Source of the DNA: Haliclona indistincta
Taxonomy: Eukaryota; Porifera; Demospongiae; Haplosclerida; Chalinidae
NCBI GenBank assembly: GCA_964017065.1
Contig: OZ024786.1
Location: forward strand, 8,313,047-8,377,046
DNA length: 64,000 nucleotides
Direction: 5' to 3'
Positions within the stretch are counted from its first letter, which is position 1. Each line of letters starts with the position of its first letter. This document shows positions 10,764-21,713 of the stretch, piece after piece. The notes under the pieces were generated by a model. That model saw nothing but the letters and a program-made list of their open reading frames with translations, had not been told where the DNA came from and ran no database searches. The position numbers and the translations under genes were made by a program.

Positions 10764-11157
10764 CAAGAAAATTAAAAAGATTTCTATCGAAATCAAAAGG
10801 ATGTAGGGTTATGAAATCTACCACTGGTCAACAATGTAAACTAACTAGGAACAAGCATGGAATGGTAACACGATTGCCTTGCTAATTAACAGACCATAGA
10901 TCCCTACATCAGTGGCTGTACATAAGCTGTCACAAGCTGAATGCACGTCAGGTGTCAGTCAACAGCAACAAGCTAAGCTGAACCAGCTATAGTCAACTAC
11001 AGCAGCCACTGATGTAGGGATCTATGGTCTTTTAATTAGCAAGGCAATCGTGTTACCATTCCATGCTTGTTCCTAGTTAGTTTACATTGTTGACCAGTGG
11101 TAGATTTCATAACCCTACATCCTTTTGATTTCGATAGAAATCTTTTTAATTTTCTTG
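10764..11157. repeat. 394-bp foldback: 155-bp arms with an 84-bp spacer
   Basis: The left arm 10764-10918 and right arm 11003-11157 are reverse complements over 155 bp. I see one mismatch, at the base following GCTAATTAA. Within each arm is a small palindrome (GATTTC-GATA-GAAATC). The right arm ends directly against satellite sequence. In Z copy 2 the same arm sequence restarts at the first base after the assembly gap (36449), so the gap probably contains the matching foldback. Confidence 0.88.
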
Positions 11158-14100
11158 TAAACAATGGGAACAATGTTTTTTATTTAATTCTTTTTTTTTA
11201 CCATTATTCTATTAATTATATATTTTATCAATAATACACAAGGAACCACATACATAAAAAATATATAATAATAAAATAACAGTAAAATAATGGTAAAAAA
11301 ATTAAATAAAAAACATTGTTCCCATGACTCCTATAAACAATGGGAACAATGTTTTTTATTTAATTTTTTTACCGTTATTCTATTAATTATATATTTTTAT
11401 CAATAATACACACAAGAACCACATACATAAAAAATATATAATAATAAAATAACAGTAAAATAATGGTAAAAAAAATTAAATAAAAAACATTGTTCCCATG
11501 ACGCCTAGAAACAATGGGAACAATGTTTTTTATTTAATTTTTTTTACCATTATCCCATTAATTATATATTGTGTTTAATATTACACAAGGAACCACATAG
11601 ATAAAAAATATATAATAATGAAATAATAGTAAAAGAATGGTAAAAAAATTAAATAAAAAACATTGTTCTCATGACGCCTATAAACAATGGGAACAATGTT
11701 TTTTATTTAATTTTTTTTACAATTATTCTATTAATTATATATTTTTATCAATAATACACAGGAAACCACATACATTAAAAAATTGATAATAATAAAATAA
11801 TAGTAAAATAATGGTAAAAAAAATTAAATAAAAAAATTGTTCCCATGACGCCTATAAACAATGGGAACAATGTTTTTTATTTAATTTTTTTTCCATTATT
11901 CTATTAATTATATATTTTTATCAATAATACACAAGAAACCACAGACATAAAAAATATATAATAATCAAATAATAATAAAATAATGGTAAAAATAATTAAA
12001 TAAAAAAATTGTTCACATGATGCCTATAAACAATGGGAACAATGTTTTTAATTTAATTCTTTTTTTTACCATTATTCTATTAATTATATATTTTTATCAA
12101 TAGTACACAAGGAACCACATACATAAAAAATATATAATAATAAAATAATAGTAAAATAATGCTTTAAAAAATTAAATAAAAAACATTGTTCCCATGACTC
12201 CTATAAACAATGGGAACAATGTTTTTTATTTAATTTTTTTACCGTTATTCTATTAATTATATATTTTTGTCAATAATACACACAAGAACCACATACATAA
12301 AAAATATATAATAATAAAATAACAGTAAAATAATGGTAAAAAAAATTAAATAAAAAACATTGTTCCCATGACGCCTATAAACAATGGGAACAATGTTTTT
12401 TATTTAATTTTTTTTACCATTATCCCATTAATTATATATTGTGTTTAATATTACACAAGGAACCACATAGATAAAAAATATATAATAATGAAATAATAGT
12501 AAAAGAATGGTAAAAAAAATTAAATAAAAAACATTGTTCTCATGACGCCTATAAACAATGGAACAATGTTTTTTATTTAATTTTTTTACAATTATTCTAT
12601 TAATTATATTATATTTTTATGAATAATACACAAGAAACCACATACATAAAAAATATATAATAATAAAATAATAATAAAATAATGGTAAAAAAAATTAAAT
12701 AAAAAAATTGTTCCCATGGTGCCTATAAACAATGGGAACAATCTTAAATTTTTTTACCATTATTCTATTAATTATATATTTTTATCAATAATACACAAGG
12801 AACCACATACATAAAAAATATATAATAATAAAGTAATAGTAAAATAATGGTAAAAATAATTAAATAAAAAACATTGTTCCCATGATGCCTATAAACAATG
12901 GGAACAATGTTTTTTATTTAATTTTTTTTACTATTATTCTATTAATTATATATTTTTATCAATAATACACAAGGAACCACATACATAAAAAATATATCAT
13001 AATAAAATAATAGTAAAATAATGGTAAAAAAATTAAATAAAAAACATTGTTCCCATGACGCCTATAAACAATGGGAACAATGTTTTTTATTTAATTTTTT
13101 TTACCATTATTCTGTTAATTATATATTTCTATCAATAATACACTGGGAACGATACACATAAAAAATACATAATAATAAAATAATTGTAAAATAGTGGTAA
13201 AAAAATTAAATAAAAAACAATGTTCCCATGACGCCTATAAACAATGGGAACAATGTTTTTTATTTAATTTTTTTACAATTATTCTATTAATTATATATTT
13301 TTATCAATAATACACAAGAAACCACATACATAAAAAATATATAATAATAAAATAATAATTAAATAATGGTAAAAAAAAATTAAATAAAAAAATTGTTCCC
13401 ATGGTGCCTATAAACAATGGGAACAATCTTTTTTATTTAATTTTTTTAACCATTATTCTATTAATTATATATTTTTATCAATAATACACAAGGAACCACA
13501 TACATAAAAAATATATAATAATAAAGTAATAGTAAAATAATGGTTAAAAAAATTAAATAAAAAATATTGTTCCCATGACGCCTATAAACAATGGGAACAA
13601 TGTTTTTAATTTAATTTTTTTTACTATTATTCTATTAATTATATATTTTTATCAATAATACACAAGGAACCACATACATAAAAAATATATCATAATAAAA
13701 TAATAGTAAAATAATGGTAAAAAAATTAAATAAAAAACATTGTTCCCATGACGCCTATAAACAATGGGAACAATGTTTTTTATTTAATTTTTTTTACCAT
13801 TATTCTGTTAATTATATATTTCTATCAATAATACACTGGGAACGATACACATAAAAAATACATAATAATAAAATAATTGTAAAATAGTGGTAAAAAAATT
13901 AAATAAAAAACAATGTTCCCATGACGCCTATAAACAATGGGAACAATGTTTTTTATTTAATTTTTTTACAATTATTCTATTAATTATATATTTTTATCAA
14001 TAATACACAAGAAACCACATACATAAAAAATATATTATAATAAAATAATAATTAAATAATGGTAAAAAAAAATTAAATAAAAAAATTGTTCCCATGGTGC

Positions 14101-16296
14101 CTATAAACAATGGGAACAATCTTTTTTATTTAATTTTTTTAACCATTATTCTATTAATTATATATTTTTATCAATAATACACAAGGAACCACATACATAA
14201 AAAATATATAATAATAAAGTAATAGTAAAATAATGGTTAAAAAAATTAAATAAAAAATCTTGTTCCCATGACGCCTATAAACAATGGGAACAATGTTTTT
14301 TATTTAATTTTTTTTACCAGTATTCTATTAATTATATATTTTTATCAATAATGCACAAGGAACCACATACATAAAAAATATATAATAATAAAGTAATGGT
14401 AAAATAATGGTAAAAAAAATTATATAAAAAACATTGTTCCCATGACGCCTATAAACAATGGGAACAATGTTTTTTATTTAACTTTTTTTACAATTAATCT
14501 ATTAATCATATATTTTTATCAATAATACACAAGAAACCACATACATAAAAAATATATAATAATAAAATAATAAAATAATGGTTAAAAAAATTAAACAAAA
14601 AATTGTTCCCATGACGCCAATAAACAATGGGAACAATGTTTTTTATTTAATTTTTTTTACCATTATTCTATTAATTATATATTTTTATCAATAATACACA
14701 AGGAACAACATACATAAAAAATATATAATAATAAAATAATAGTAAAATAATGGTAAAAAAATTGATTAAAAAATATTGTTCCCATAACGTCTAAAAACAA
14801 TGGGAACAATGTTTTTTATTTAATTTTTTTTACCATTATTCTATTAATTATACATTTTTATCAATAATAGACAAGAAACCACATACATAAAAATATATAA
14901 TAATAAAATAAGTGTAAAATAATGTTAAATAACATTAAATAAAAAACATTGTTCCCATGACGCCTATAAACAATGGGAACAATGTTTTTTATTTAATTTT
15001 TTTTACCATTATTCTATTAATTATATATTTTTATTTATAATACACAAGGAACTACATACATCAAAAAATATATAATAATAAAATAATAGTAATATAATCG
15101 TTAAAAAAATTAAATAAAAAACATTGTACCCATGATGCCTATAAACAATGGGAAGAATGTTTTATATTTGATTTTTTTTACCATTATTCTATTAATTCTA
15201 TATTTTTATCAATAATACACAAGAATACACATACATAAAAAATATATAATAATAAAATAATAATAAATAATGGTTTAAAAAAATTAAATAAAAAACATTG
15301 TTCCCATGACGCCTATAAACAATGGGAACAATGTTTTTTATTTAATTTTTTTTACCATTATTCTGTTAATTATATATTTCTATCAATAATACACTGGGAA
15401 CCATACACATAAAAAATACATAATAATAAAATAATTGTAAAATAATGTTAAAAAAATTAAATAAAAAACATTGTTGCCATGACGCCTATAAACAATGGGA
15501 ACAATGTTTTTTATTTAATTATTTTTACCATTATCCCATTAATTATATATTTTGATTAATATTACACAAGGAACCACATACATAAAAAATATATAATAAT
15601 AAAATAATAGTAAAAGAATGGTAAAAAAAATTATATGAAAAACATTGTTCTCATGACGCCTATAAACAATGGGAACAATGTTTTTTATTTAATTTTTTTT
15701 ACAATTATTCTATTAATTATATATTTTTATCAATAATACACAAGAAACCACATACATAAAAAATATATAATAATAAAATAATAATTAAATAATGGTAAAA
15801 AAAATTAAATAAAAAAATTGTTCCCATGGTGCCTATAAACAATGGGAACAATCTTTTTTATTTAATTTTTTTTACCATTATTCTATTAATTATATATTTT
15901 TATCAATAATACACAAGGAACCACATACATAAAAAATATATAATAATAAAGTAATAGTAAAATTATGGTTAAAAAAATTAAATAAATAACATTGTTCCCA
16001 TGACGCCTATAAACAATGGGAACAATGTTTTTTATTTAATTTTTTTTACCAGTATTCTATTAATTATATATTTTTATCAATAATACACAAGAAACCACAT
16101 ACATAAAAAATATATAATAATAAAATAATAGTAAGATAATGGTAAAAAAAATTAAATTAAAAACATTGTTCCCATGACGCCTATAAACAATGGGAACAAT
16201 GTTTATTATTTAACTTTTTTTACAATTAATCTATTAATCATATATTTTTATCAATAATACACAAGAAACCACATACATAAAAAATATATAATAATT
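11158..16296. repeat. AT-rich hairpin satellite, segment 5 (longest block)
   Basis: About 30 forward-oriented units of 173-174 bp. Higher-order structure is visible. The variant TATCCCATTAATTATATATT occurs at 11551 and 12421 (870 bp, five units). The variant CACTGGGAACGATACAC occurs at 13142 and 13835 (693 bp, four units), with a relative at 15392. Loop variants GATGCC and GGTGCC recur with the same spacing. No gene or non-satellite insertion is seen. Confidence 0.92.
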
Positions 16297-16450
16297 AATA
16301 ATCGTCGTGGGACCCTGGTCCACTACATTGTCCTCCGTAACCACCTTAGTGGAGGGAGGAAGGGTTGGTAATACCGCAAGGGACACTCCCCCAAGTGCAA
16401 TGTATGACAGACCCACAAAAGGTGGGTCTGTCTCCCGCCAACTGTAGGCG

Positions 16451-16553
16451 GGGCCCATAAGCCACACCCCACCACACTAGTGGGGGCCTATAAACCACAC
16501 CCCACCATACTAGTGGGGGCCCATAAGCCACACCCCACCACACTAGTGGGGGC
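16451..16553. repeat. 33-bp tandem repeat, three copies
   Basis: GGGCCCATAAGCCACACC-type units start at 16451, 16484 and 16517, with a partial unit at 16550. The 33-bp period gives an 11-residue repeat in the plus-strand frame, but no gene context supports translation. Confidence 0.85.
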
Positions 16554-16739
16554 CCAGCAAGTGTTCGCCACTATGCTTATCAGGATGGCGGCACTTCACT
16601 GCATTAAGCTGCTAGAGGCGCACTACCCATCCTGCGCCAAGCCTAAATCCTCAACATCAGCCTAAAGGGGGAGTGTATGCCGACCTACGGCATCGATGCC
16701 CAATTACACTCCCCAAATACACATAACTTTATCAAACAA

Positions 16740-17482
16740 TCATATTTTATTTATACTCATAATTGAAACATCACTGAATACAAGCTCACAAATACATAGA
16801 TACGAGTATATCAAGGTGAGCGGAGCTAACTGCTTGGGCTGTGGTAGGAGTCCGCAGGATGCTGAGGCCAACGCCTGAGCGGGAGACTGAATGTATCGTT
16901 GGAGGCATTGGAGCGCCACCGGACCAGTGTCTGTATGTAGGAGTCTCCAAAGCCCATAGACTCTATCGTCGCTGCAGCACCTATACGGAAGCTATGCCTT
17001 GAGTAGGCGGCTGTGTCAATACCGTGTGACTCTACCACCTGTGCAATCCGACGCATCAATCGTCGCCGTGACAAGGGTGACCCATCTCTATAGAGGAAGA
17101 GAGGACCAGGTTGCTGACCAGAGTGCCAGGTACCCCAGAAGGGGCGACGACTGGGCAAATGCTTTGACCAGTCCGCCCTAAGTAAAATTGATACCCCCTC
17201 GCCAAAGGTGTCAGTTTCAGAACGACGTAGATGTACGGAAACCATTGCAGGCTGCTCGTGGGAGTCCAGGGAGATGTCACGAGTAAGCAAATCCGGGTTG
17301 TATGCCCGCCAGGATGGACACGTGAACTCACCAGCCCGTAGGAAGCCAAAGAAGCCAATACCACAAGCCGCTCGCACGTACAAGGTTGGTACGCACTGCA
17401 GTACCGTCTGCTCAGTAAAATACCAGAACTTCAAACACAATCTAGAACAGGAAGTCAAGATTCTGAACTCATGCACACGCAC
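16740..17482 (-). pseudogene. DIRS-like tyrosine recombinase, frameshifted
   Basis: The minus-strand frame from about 17482 carries the core of a retrotransposon tyrosine recombinase: GIGFFGFLRAGEF (box with the first catalytic Arg, R49 in the frame), VSVHLRRSETDTFGEGV (beta-hairpin region), AYSRHSFRIGAAATIESMG (H163-x-x-R166) and IQTLVRWRSNA. Directly after SNA the frame runs off into SNDTFSLPL. In the shifted frame the sequence continues QRYIQSPAQALASASS, with the expected nucleophilic Tyr (codon at 16893-16895). It stays open for 50 more codons to a TGA at 16740-16742, and an AATAAA (16746-16751) overlaps the end. A single-base deletion near 16901-16906 explains the break. The Lys usual in the SKTD-type motif is Glu here. 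The N-terminal domain is missing. The copy is therefore inactive. Confidence 0.75.
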
Positions 17483-18380
17483 ACAATACGAGAAATGTTT
17501 CTGTTTTTACAGTAAGGTAATGCTCAAAGGTTGTATGTATGATAACACCTCGACACCCCAGCATGCGAGAGGAAGAGGAGGGATTGGTAACAGCTCATGG
17601 GTCACTCCCTCAGCAGTTGCTGAACACATTACACGTAATGTAACACATAACGCGAGGACCGGGACACCAAACACATATGCACATATATCCAGCACTGCAA
17701 CCACTACGAGCACCAAAGGAGCCTTGCACATCCAGCATTGCAAGCTGGAAAACCACTAATTGCGCCGGCACCATGGTGACCACTCCAAAATATAGCATTA
17801 TACTTGGATGGACACCCGCGGGAAACCTAGTGAGTTACAAGACGCCACAGGTGTCCCAAACCAGGGTCGAACCGCAGAGACACAGCAGGTGCACCCTGAA
17901 CTGGTGCAGGTGTCTTTCGCCACCAAGATCACCATGGCGCTGGGGGGGGGACGCATACTCCCGCCCCTGCCAATGCCAGTGGGGGACACAACCCACCCCA
18001 CGAGCAGGCCCCGGTCCCCAGCTAGCCGGCGACATAATGACAGGTCAGCACCTTGCAGAACCACAGAGCGTCTGCCTGGAGTTACTGTTTGGCCAGTACC
18101 AGTGAGTGACTTTCTAATTTGCTGTCAGTAACGAGCGTCTCACTGGGACGACAGACACATAACTAGCCATGGTTTTGTATAGCCAGGAGCCCATCACAGT
18201 GATATTATATTCTGCTGCAACCACTAACTGGGCATGGCAACATCAGGCATATGACAGCACCATGTAGAATATATCAGCCTGCAACTGCACTTAATGCGTA
18301 AGAAAACCGCAACTACGGACCGAGTTACCACCATAGACTGTGCCTGCAACTAGATGACACTGCGCAATGTACCCATGAAT
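17483..18380. other. Non-coding part of the composite block
   Basis: Moderately GC-rich, with no convincing frame on either strand and no RT or gag motif. It contains a short run of eight or nine G at about 17941-17949 and scattered AACACATA/ACACAT words near 17625-17680. It may be a decayed retroelement interior or 5' region; the sequence alone cannot settle this. Confidence 0.35.
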
Positions 18381-18508
18381 GGCACCTTAACCAGCAAAGT
18401 CTTGGTGCACTCTTAGTACATGGACCAGCATACCTTAACCAGCAAATTCTGGCACCTTAACCAGCAAATTCTTGGTGCACTCTTGGTACATGAACCAGCA
18501 TACCTTAA
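18381..18508. repeat. 70-bp tandem repeat, interrupted by the TTAA element
   Basis: GGCACCTTAACCAGCAAA occurs at 18381 and 18451, with GGTGCACTCTT and ACCAGCATACC between. After the inserted element the series continues at 20853 (CCAGCAAATTATTGG, then GGCACCTTAACCAGC). The intact unit TACCTTAACCAGCAAATTC is the empty site of the insertion. Confidence 0.8.
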
Positions 18509-18694
18509 CCCTCCCACCGCGATTAAACTGCAAACGCCGCTCCACCCACGTCACGCGATGGTTGCGTTTGAATTGTGACGAATCCCACTATGCACCGCGA
18601 AGCCCGGGGGCGTGTCAATAATATTTAACCCTACGTGTACACGCGCGTACAGAATCACTATAAAGGCTTGTTTGTAGCACTAACCGGTCAGTCG

Positions 18695-18767
18695 GTTTCG
18701 GTGGCTCAGTGGTTTAGAATGATGGCTTGTGATGCAATCGGTTAGGGTTCGATTCCCGCTAAATGCA
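18695..18767 (+). pseudogene. tRNA-like pol III unit (SINE head or tRNA-His-like pseudogene)
   Basis: An A box TGGCTCAGTGG (18702-18712) and a B box GGTTCGATTCC (18746-18756) sit at tRNA spacing and match consensus. Threaded onto a cloverleaf, the D loop has A14, GG and A21. The anticodon arm is ATGGC-TTGTGAT-GCAAT with anticodon GTG (His). The T loop is TTCGATT. The T stem pairs only three bases, and the acceptor stem (GTTTCGG with TAAATGC) pairs poorly, so it is unlikely to give a working tRNA. T-runs at 18771-18790 could terminate pol III. Confidence 0.6.
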
Positions 18768-18830
18768 TGTTTTTTTGTTGTTTTTTTTTTCAATAAAACT
18801 TACGTTTTTAGCTGTATCCTTAGTGAGGCC

Positions 18831-19010
18831 TGTTTAGGACGACTCTCCCGACGATCCTTAGGCTTACTAAGGGCCGAAGGCCCGGTTTAGGACGACCCTC
18901 CCGACGATCCTTAGGTTTACCAAGGGCCGAAGGCCCGGGTTAGGACGACCCTCCCGACGATCCTTAGGCTTACCAAGGGCCGAAGGCCCGGGTTAGGACG
19001 ACCCTCCCGA
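18831..19010. repeat. 53-bp tandem repeat, ~3.3 copies
   Basis: Units start at AGGACGAC, at 18836, 18889, 18942 and 18995. Each contains CTCCCGACGATCCTTAGG and the self-complementary GGGCCGAAGGCCC. The copies are nearly identical, so expansion is recent relative to decay of the flanks. Confidence 0.88.
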
Positions 19011-20852
19011 CTTTGCGCAGTTAGGAGAAGGTTTTTAGGGTTTAGGGTTTAGTTGTATGTTGAACTTTGATGGCGTGAAAACGGGACACGCCCCCCGGCT
19101 TCGCGGTGCATAGTGGGATTCAATTGTGACAGCTATCTCGGTACTGCGCTTTGTCTCTGCTCTGGACGCTTCAGCACGGAAGCTAGAGGTACGACAATGT
19201 TTTCTCAACCTGTACTATATCCTGGGCTACTGCTGTTTGTCCATCGAAGCTTCAGTTGGACCGTCAAAGCTATCTGCTACCATCATACACATACGCGAGC
19301 AACTATTCTTCGCTTCTTCCCTACACCACGCAGCGTAAGCTGTACCAGGAACCTTCTGTGTTGTTCAAAACTGGACCTTGGCCATTGTAGAAGACTCTGA
19401 GCGTGATAACGACATCATCAACAGCTTTCAACTTGCACCAGGCGTGTCTACTCCACCTACCTTACCGCCAATTTTTCCAATCATGTTGCTGTAACTTGGA
19501 GGGCAGTCTGTGCCGCTTCTACTCGCCTCTGCGCGTTTGCTACAGCTAAGTGAGTGTTGTCTATCATACTACTATACTCCAGAGCTTTGCTAGTAAACTT
19601 TTAAGCTTTGAATGAGCCGTCAAAGCTACCCGCCAGCAAGTGACGGTGGACGAGTGAGTTGTCACGATTCTCCTTCGTGTTGCTCTGTGTACACGGCAAC
19701 TACAGCCTCTTAGGATGTTTAGAGCTTGACCCTGGTCATTGTGGGAGCCTTTCTGTGTGTGTAACTAAGCACAACTGCTGTTGACAGCCTTGTTGGAGCT
19801 CATTTTCTGTCTCAACTAGAACAGAAATGATTTCAAGGAGAACACAGCTTTGTTGCTGCACACTTTGTATCACTATTTTACACTTCCAACAGCTTAGTAA
19901 GTGTTGTATAACATCTGGTTTGCCTTTAGCTATCTACTAGCAAGCTATTGAGTTATTTGTGACAACCAAGCGAGTAAATTTTTATACTTATTGTGCCAGC
20001 TAAGCACACTGCTTTCTCTGTACAGCGTACGTGAGCGACGTTTGTATCGTCAGGATGCTCATGCTTGCTATGGACGATTGTAATCTTTAAAAAGGTGAAA
20101 ATAGAATGTATTTACCTTGTGTGTAGTGTTCGTGTTGTTAGTGTGGGCTTGGTGCTAGTGTCTCTTACATTATAATCAGTAAAGCATGTATATCGCTAAA
20201 TAATGTCGTGATTGTTGTGTGTACTGTAGCTTGATGGTAGTCATGGCATGTGCATTGTAGCTTGATGGTAGTCATGGCAGTAGATAGTGTGTCATACACT
20301 TCAGTTGTACAGTTACAATGCTCAAGTTATCAGTGTCGTTACTAGACTTTTCATCTATTACAGTGCTGAGAAACCACTATGCTATCTGCTGATACCTCGA
20401 CTTCTCTTTGCTGTCTGCTCGAGATCAAAATACTTGTACAAGCTTTCCATTACTTTCATGTTGATTGCATGATTGATAATAATATTCAAACACACACCAC
20501 CCTCTTCTTCCTGAGTAGCAAACTGTCTGTGAAAGCATGTACAGCACTCATCTCAACAGCTAAGCTGTGTAGACACTACTAATATTGCAGCAAGAAGCTG
20601 TCAGTTATCACAGCTTGGTGGGCGTTTGTTTACACAGACTAACGCGTGTTAGAAACCACAATAAACAAGTTAGAATACTATAGCAACTATGTTTCAACGT
20701 TGCCAAGGAGTATTGGCTGCAACAAAGTAAGTTGGCTGGCGCTAGCGGTAGCTGTTTCGAGGCAACGAAGACGCGCATGTACCTATGCGCGTCGCGTATA
20801 CGGGTGGATTCCATCGCGCATAAATATATGCGCGTCGCGGCAAAAGGGTTGA

Positions 20853-21534
20853 CCAGCAAATTATTGGTACATTCCTGGTACCCGAACCAGCAACTCCTTG
20901 GCACCTTAACCAGCAAATTTCAATCAATGTAACATTAGTAGATTGGTAAATGCACGTGGTCCACCCTCCCACATGCTAAACAACAACAAATAGCAATCAC
21001 CCACAAGCGCTCACCAGAGGACAGGAGCCTGAGAGCTGTGTGGCTCAGCATAGGACAGCATCATGTCCTGCAGGCCCCAGCCCCAAGCCAACAACTGGGC
21101 GCGGCCGCGGCATAGCTCCCAACTTGCAGAGCATGCGCATTCGGAGGAACAAAACAATGCTAGGGGAAGTGTATGGGTAACACACCCCTGCAGAAAAACA
21201 GCAGGATAGCCTGTACAGGTATAGCCGGAGTAACACACCCCTGCGGTAGCTGTCCGAGACTCAGGGGCAATCTAACGATACAGTAACGGCGTACATGGAA
21301 TACTGCATGGGACATTCAACCCAACATCTCCCTGAAACTATGCTATTCTGGTGAAAGATGCCCCTCCGTGCTGCTTAGCGCTAGCCATTGCATGTAACTG
21401 TGTGCATTTTACGCACACTTGACTAATTGTACATACAATTACAACAACAATTGTACATAATAGTACCAATGTAAATATCATAAGAAAAAAAAAATTTTTT
21501 AAACACAATTATATATTATATATTATTATATATT
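20853..21534. other. Right end of the composite block, non-coding
   Basis: It begins with the continuation of the 70-bp repeat. It then has a GC-rich stretch with GTAACACACCCCTGC occurring twice (about 21177 and 21230), and a pair of related words around ATTGTACATA near 21427-21460. It ends in A/T-only sequence leading back into satellite. No coding frame is supported. Confidence 0.4.
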
Positions 21535-21713
21535 ATAAATATATATTAATTATATATTTTATCAATAATACACAAGAAACCACATACATAGAAAATATAT
21601 AATAATAAAATAATAATAAAATAATGGTAAAAAAAATTAAAAAAAAAAATTGTTCCCATGATGCCTATAAACAATGGGAACAAAGTTTTTTATTTTATTT
21701 TTTTTACCATTAA

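Larger units (their letters stand above)
9141..11157. mobile_element. Element Z, copy 1 (non-autonomous; interrupted by a LINE fragment)
   Basis: Z is defined by comparison with its reverse-complement copy at 36449-39971. It starts with a self-complementary terminus (TAGGGAGACAC-GGTA-GTGTCTCCCTA, 9141-9166). It continues through a TTCTTTC-type microsatellite (9377-9420) and a stretch rich in CACGTGACC words. It ends in a 394-bp inverted repeat (10764-11157). The satellite loop it splits reads GCCTAT|TAG on the left and CTTG|TAAACAATGG on the right; the empty loop is GCCTATAAACAATGG. The target could be a 3-bp TTA/TAA, as in Harbinger MITEs, but the two sides do not match perfectly and the right end lacks the left terminal motif. 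It encodes nothing of its own; the reading frame inside belongs to the LINE insertion. Confidence 0.68.
18580..19121. mobile_element. 542-bp TIR element with 9-bp target duplication (Mutator-like?)
   Basis: The termini match over about 37 bp with one mismatch (GAATCCCACTATGCACC... inward from each end). AATTGTGAC is present on both sides (18571-18579 and 19122-19130). TTAA copy 1 has the empty site with a single AATTGTGAC followed by AGCTATCTCGG, which proves insertion and duplication. A 9-bp duplication fits Mutator-like elements best; Merlin (8-9 bp) is an alternative. The interior holds a tRNA-like promoter, a T-tract, a 53-bp tandem array and a short (TTTAGGG)n stretch (about 19034-19052). 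No protein is encoded. Confidence 0.78.
18509..20848. mobile_element. TTAA-targeting DNA transposon (piggyBac-like), copy 2, with a nested insertion
   Basis: The left flank is TTAA (18505-18508). The right flank is TTGA (20849-20852), a one-base decay of the duplicated target; the parent repeat reads CCTTAACCAGC. Ends are CCCTCCCACCGCG and CGCGGCAAAAGGG. Outside the nested element (18580-19121) it follows copy 1 closely along its whole length, with scattered substitutions and small indels, from CCACCCACGTCACGCGATGG to the subterminal GCGCATAAATATATGCGCG. No transposase is encoded, so it needs a partner in trans. Confidence 0.78.
16297..21535. other. GC-richer composite block inserted in the satellite
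   Basis: Satellite stops near 16297 and resumes near 21535. The block has different composition. It contains a 33-bp tandem repeat, a broken tyrosine recombinase, a 70-bp tandem repeat and the second 1.8 kb TTAA element. A recombinase gene with a nearby inverted pair (GGGGAGTGTA / TACACTCCCC, about 16670-16715) suggests the core is a decayed DIRS-like retroelement. I could not find reverse transcriptase sequence, so this is inference. Confidence 0.5.

Noticed and set aside
10764..11157. Helitron 3' end (hairpin GATTTC-GATA-GAAATC near the terminus)
   Set aside because: The terminus reads CTTG, not the CTRR expected of Helitrons; there is no matching TC 5' end and no A|T insertion site.
17208..18131. 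Overlapping plus- and minus-strand frames of 100-180 codons in the composite block
   Set aside because: They are shadows of the recombinase frame or of GC-rich non-coding sequence, with no conserved motif and several equally long overlapping frames.
18695..18767. Functional tRNA-His gene
   Set aside because: The acceptor stem and two T-stem pairs do not form, so only the pol III promoter boxes are convincing.
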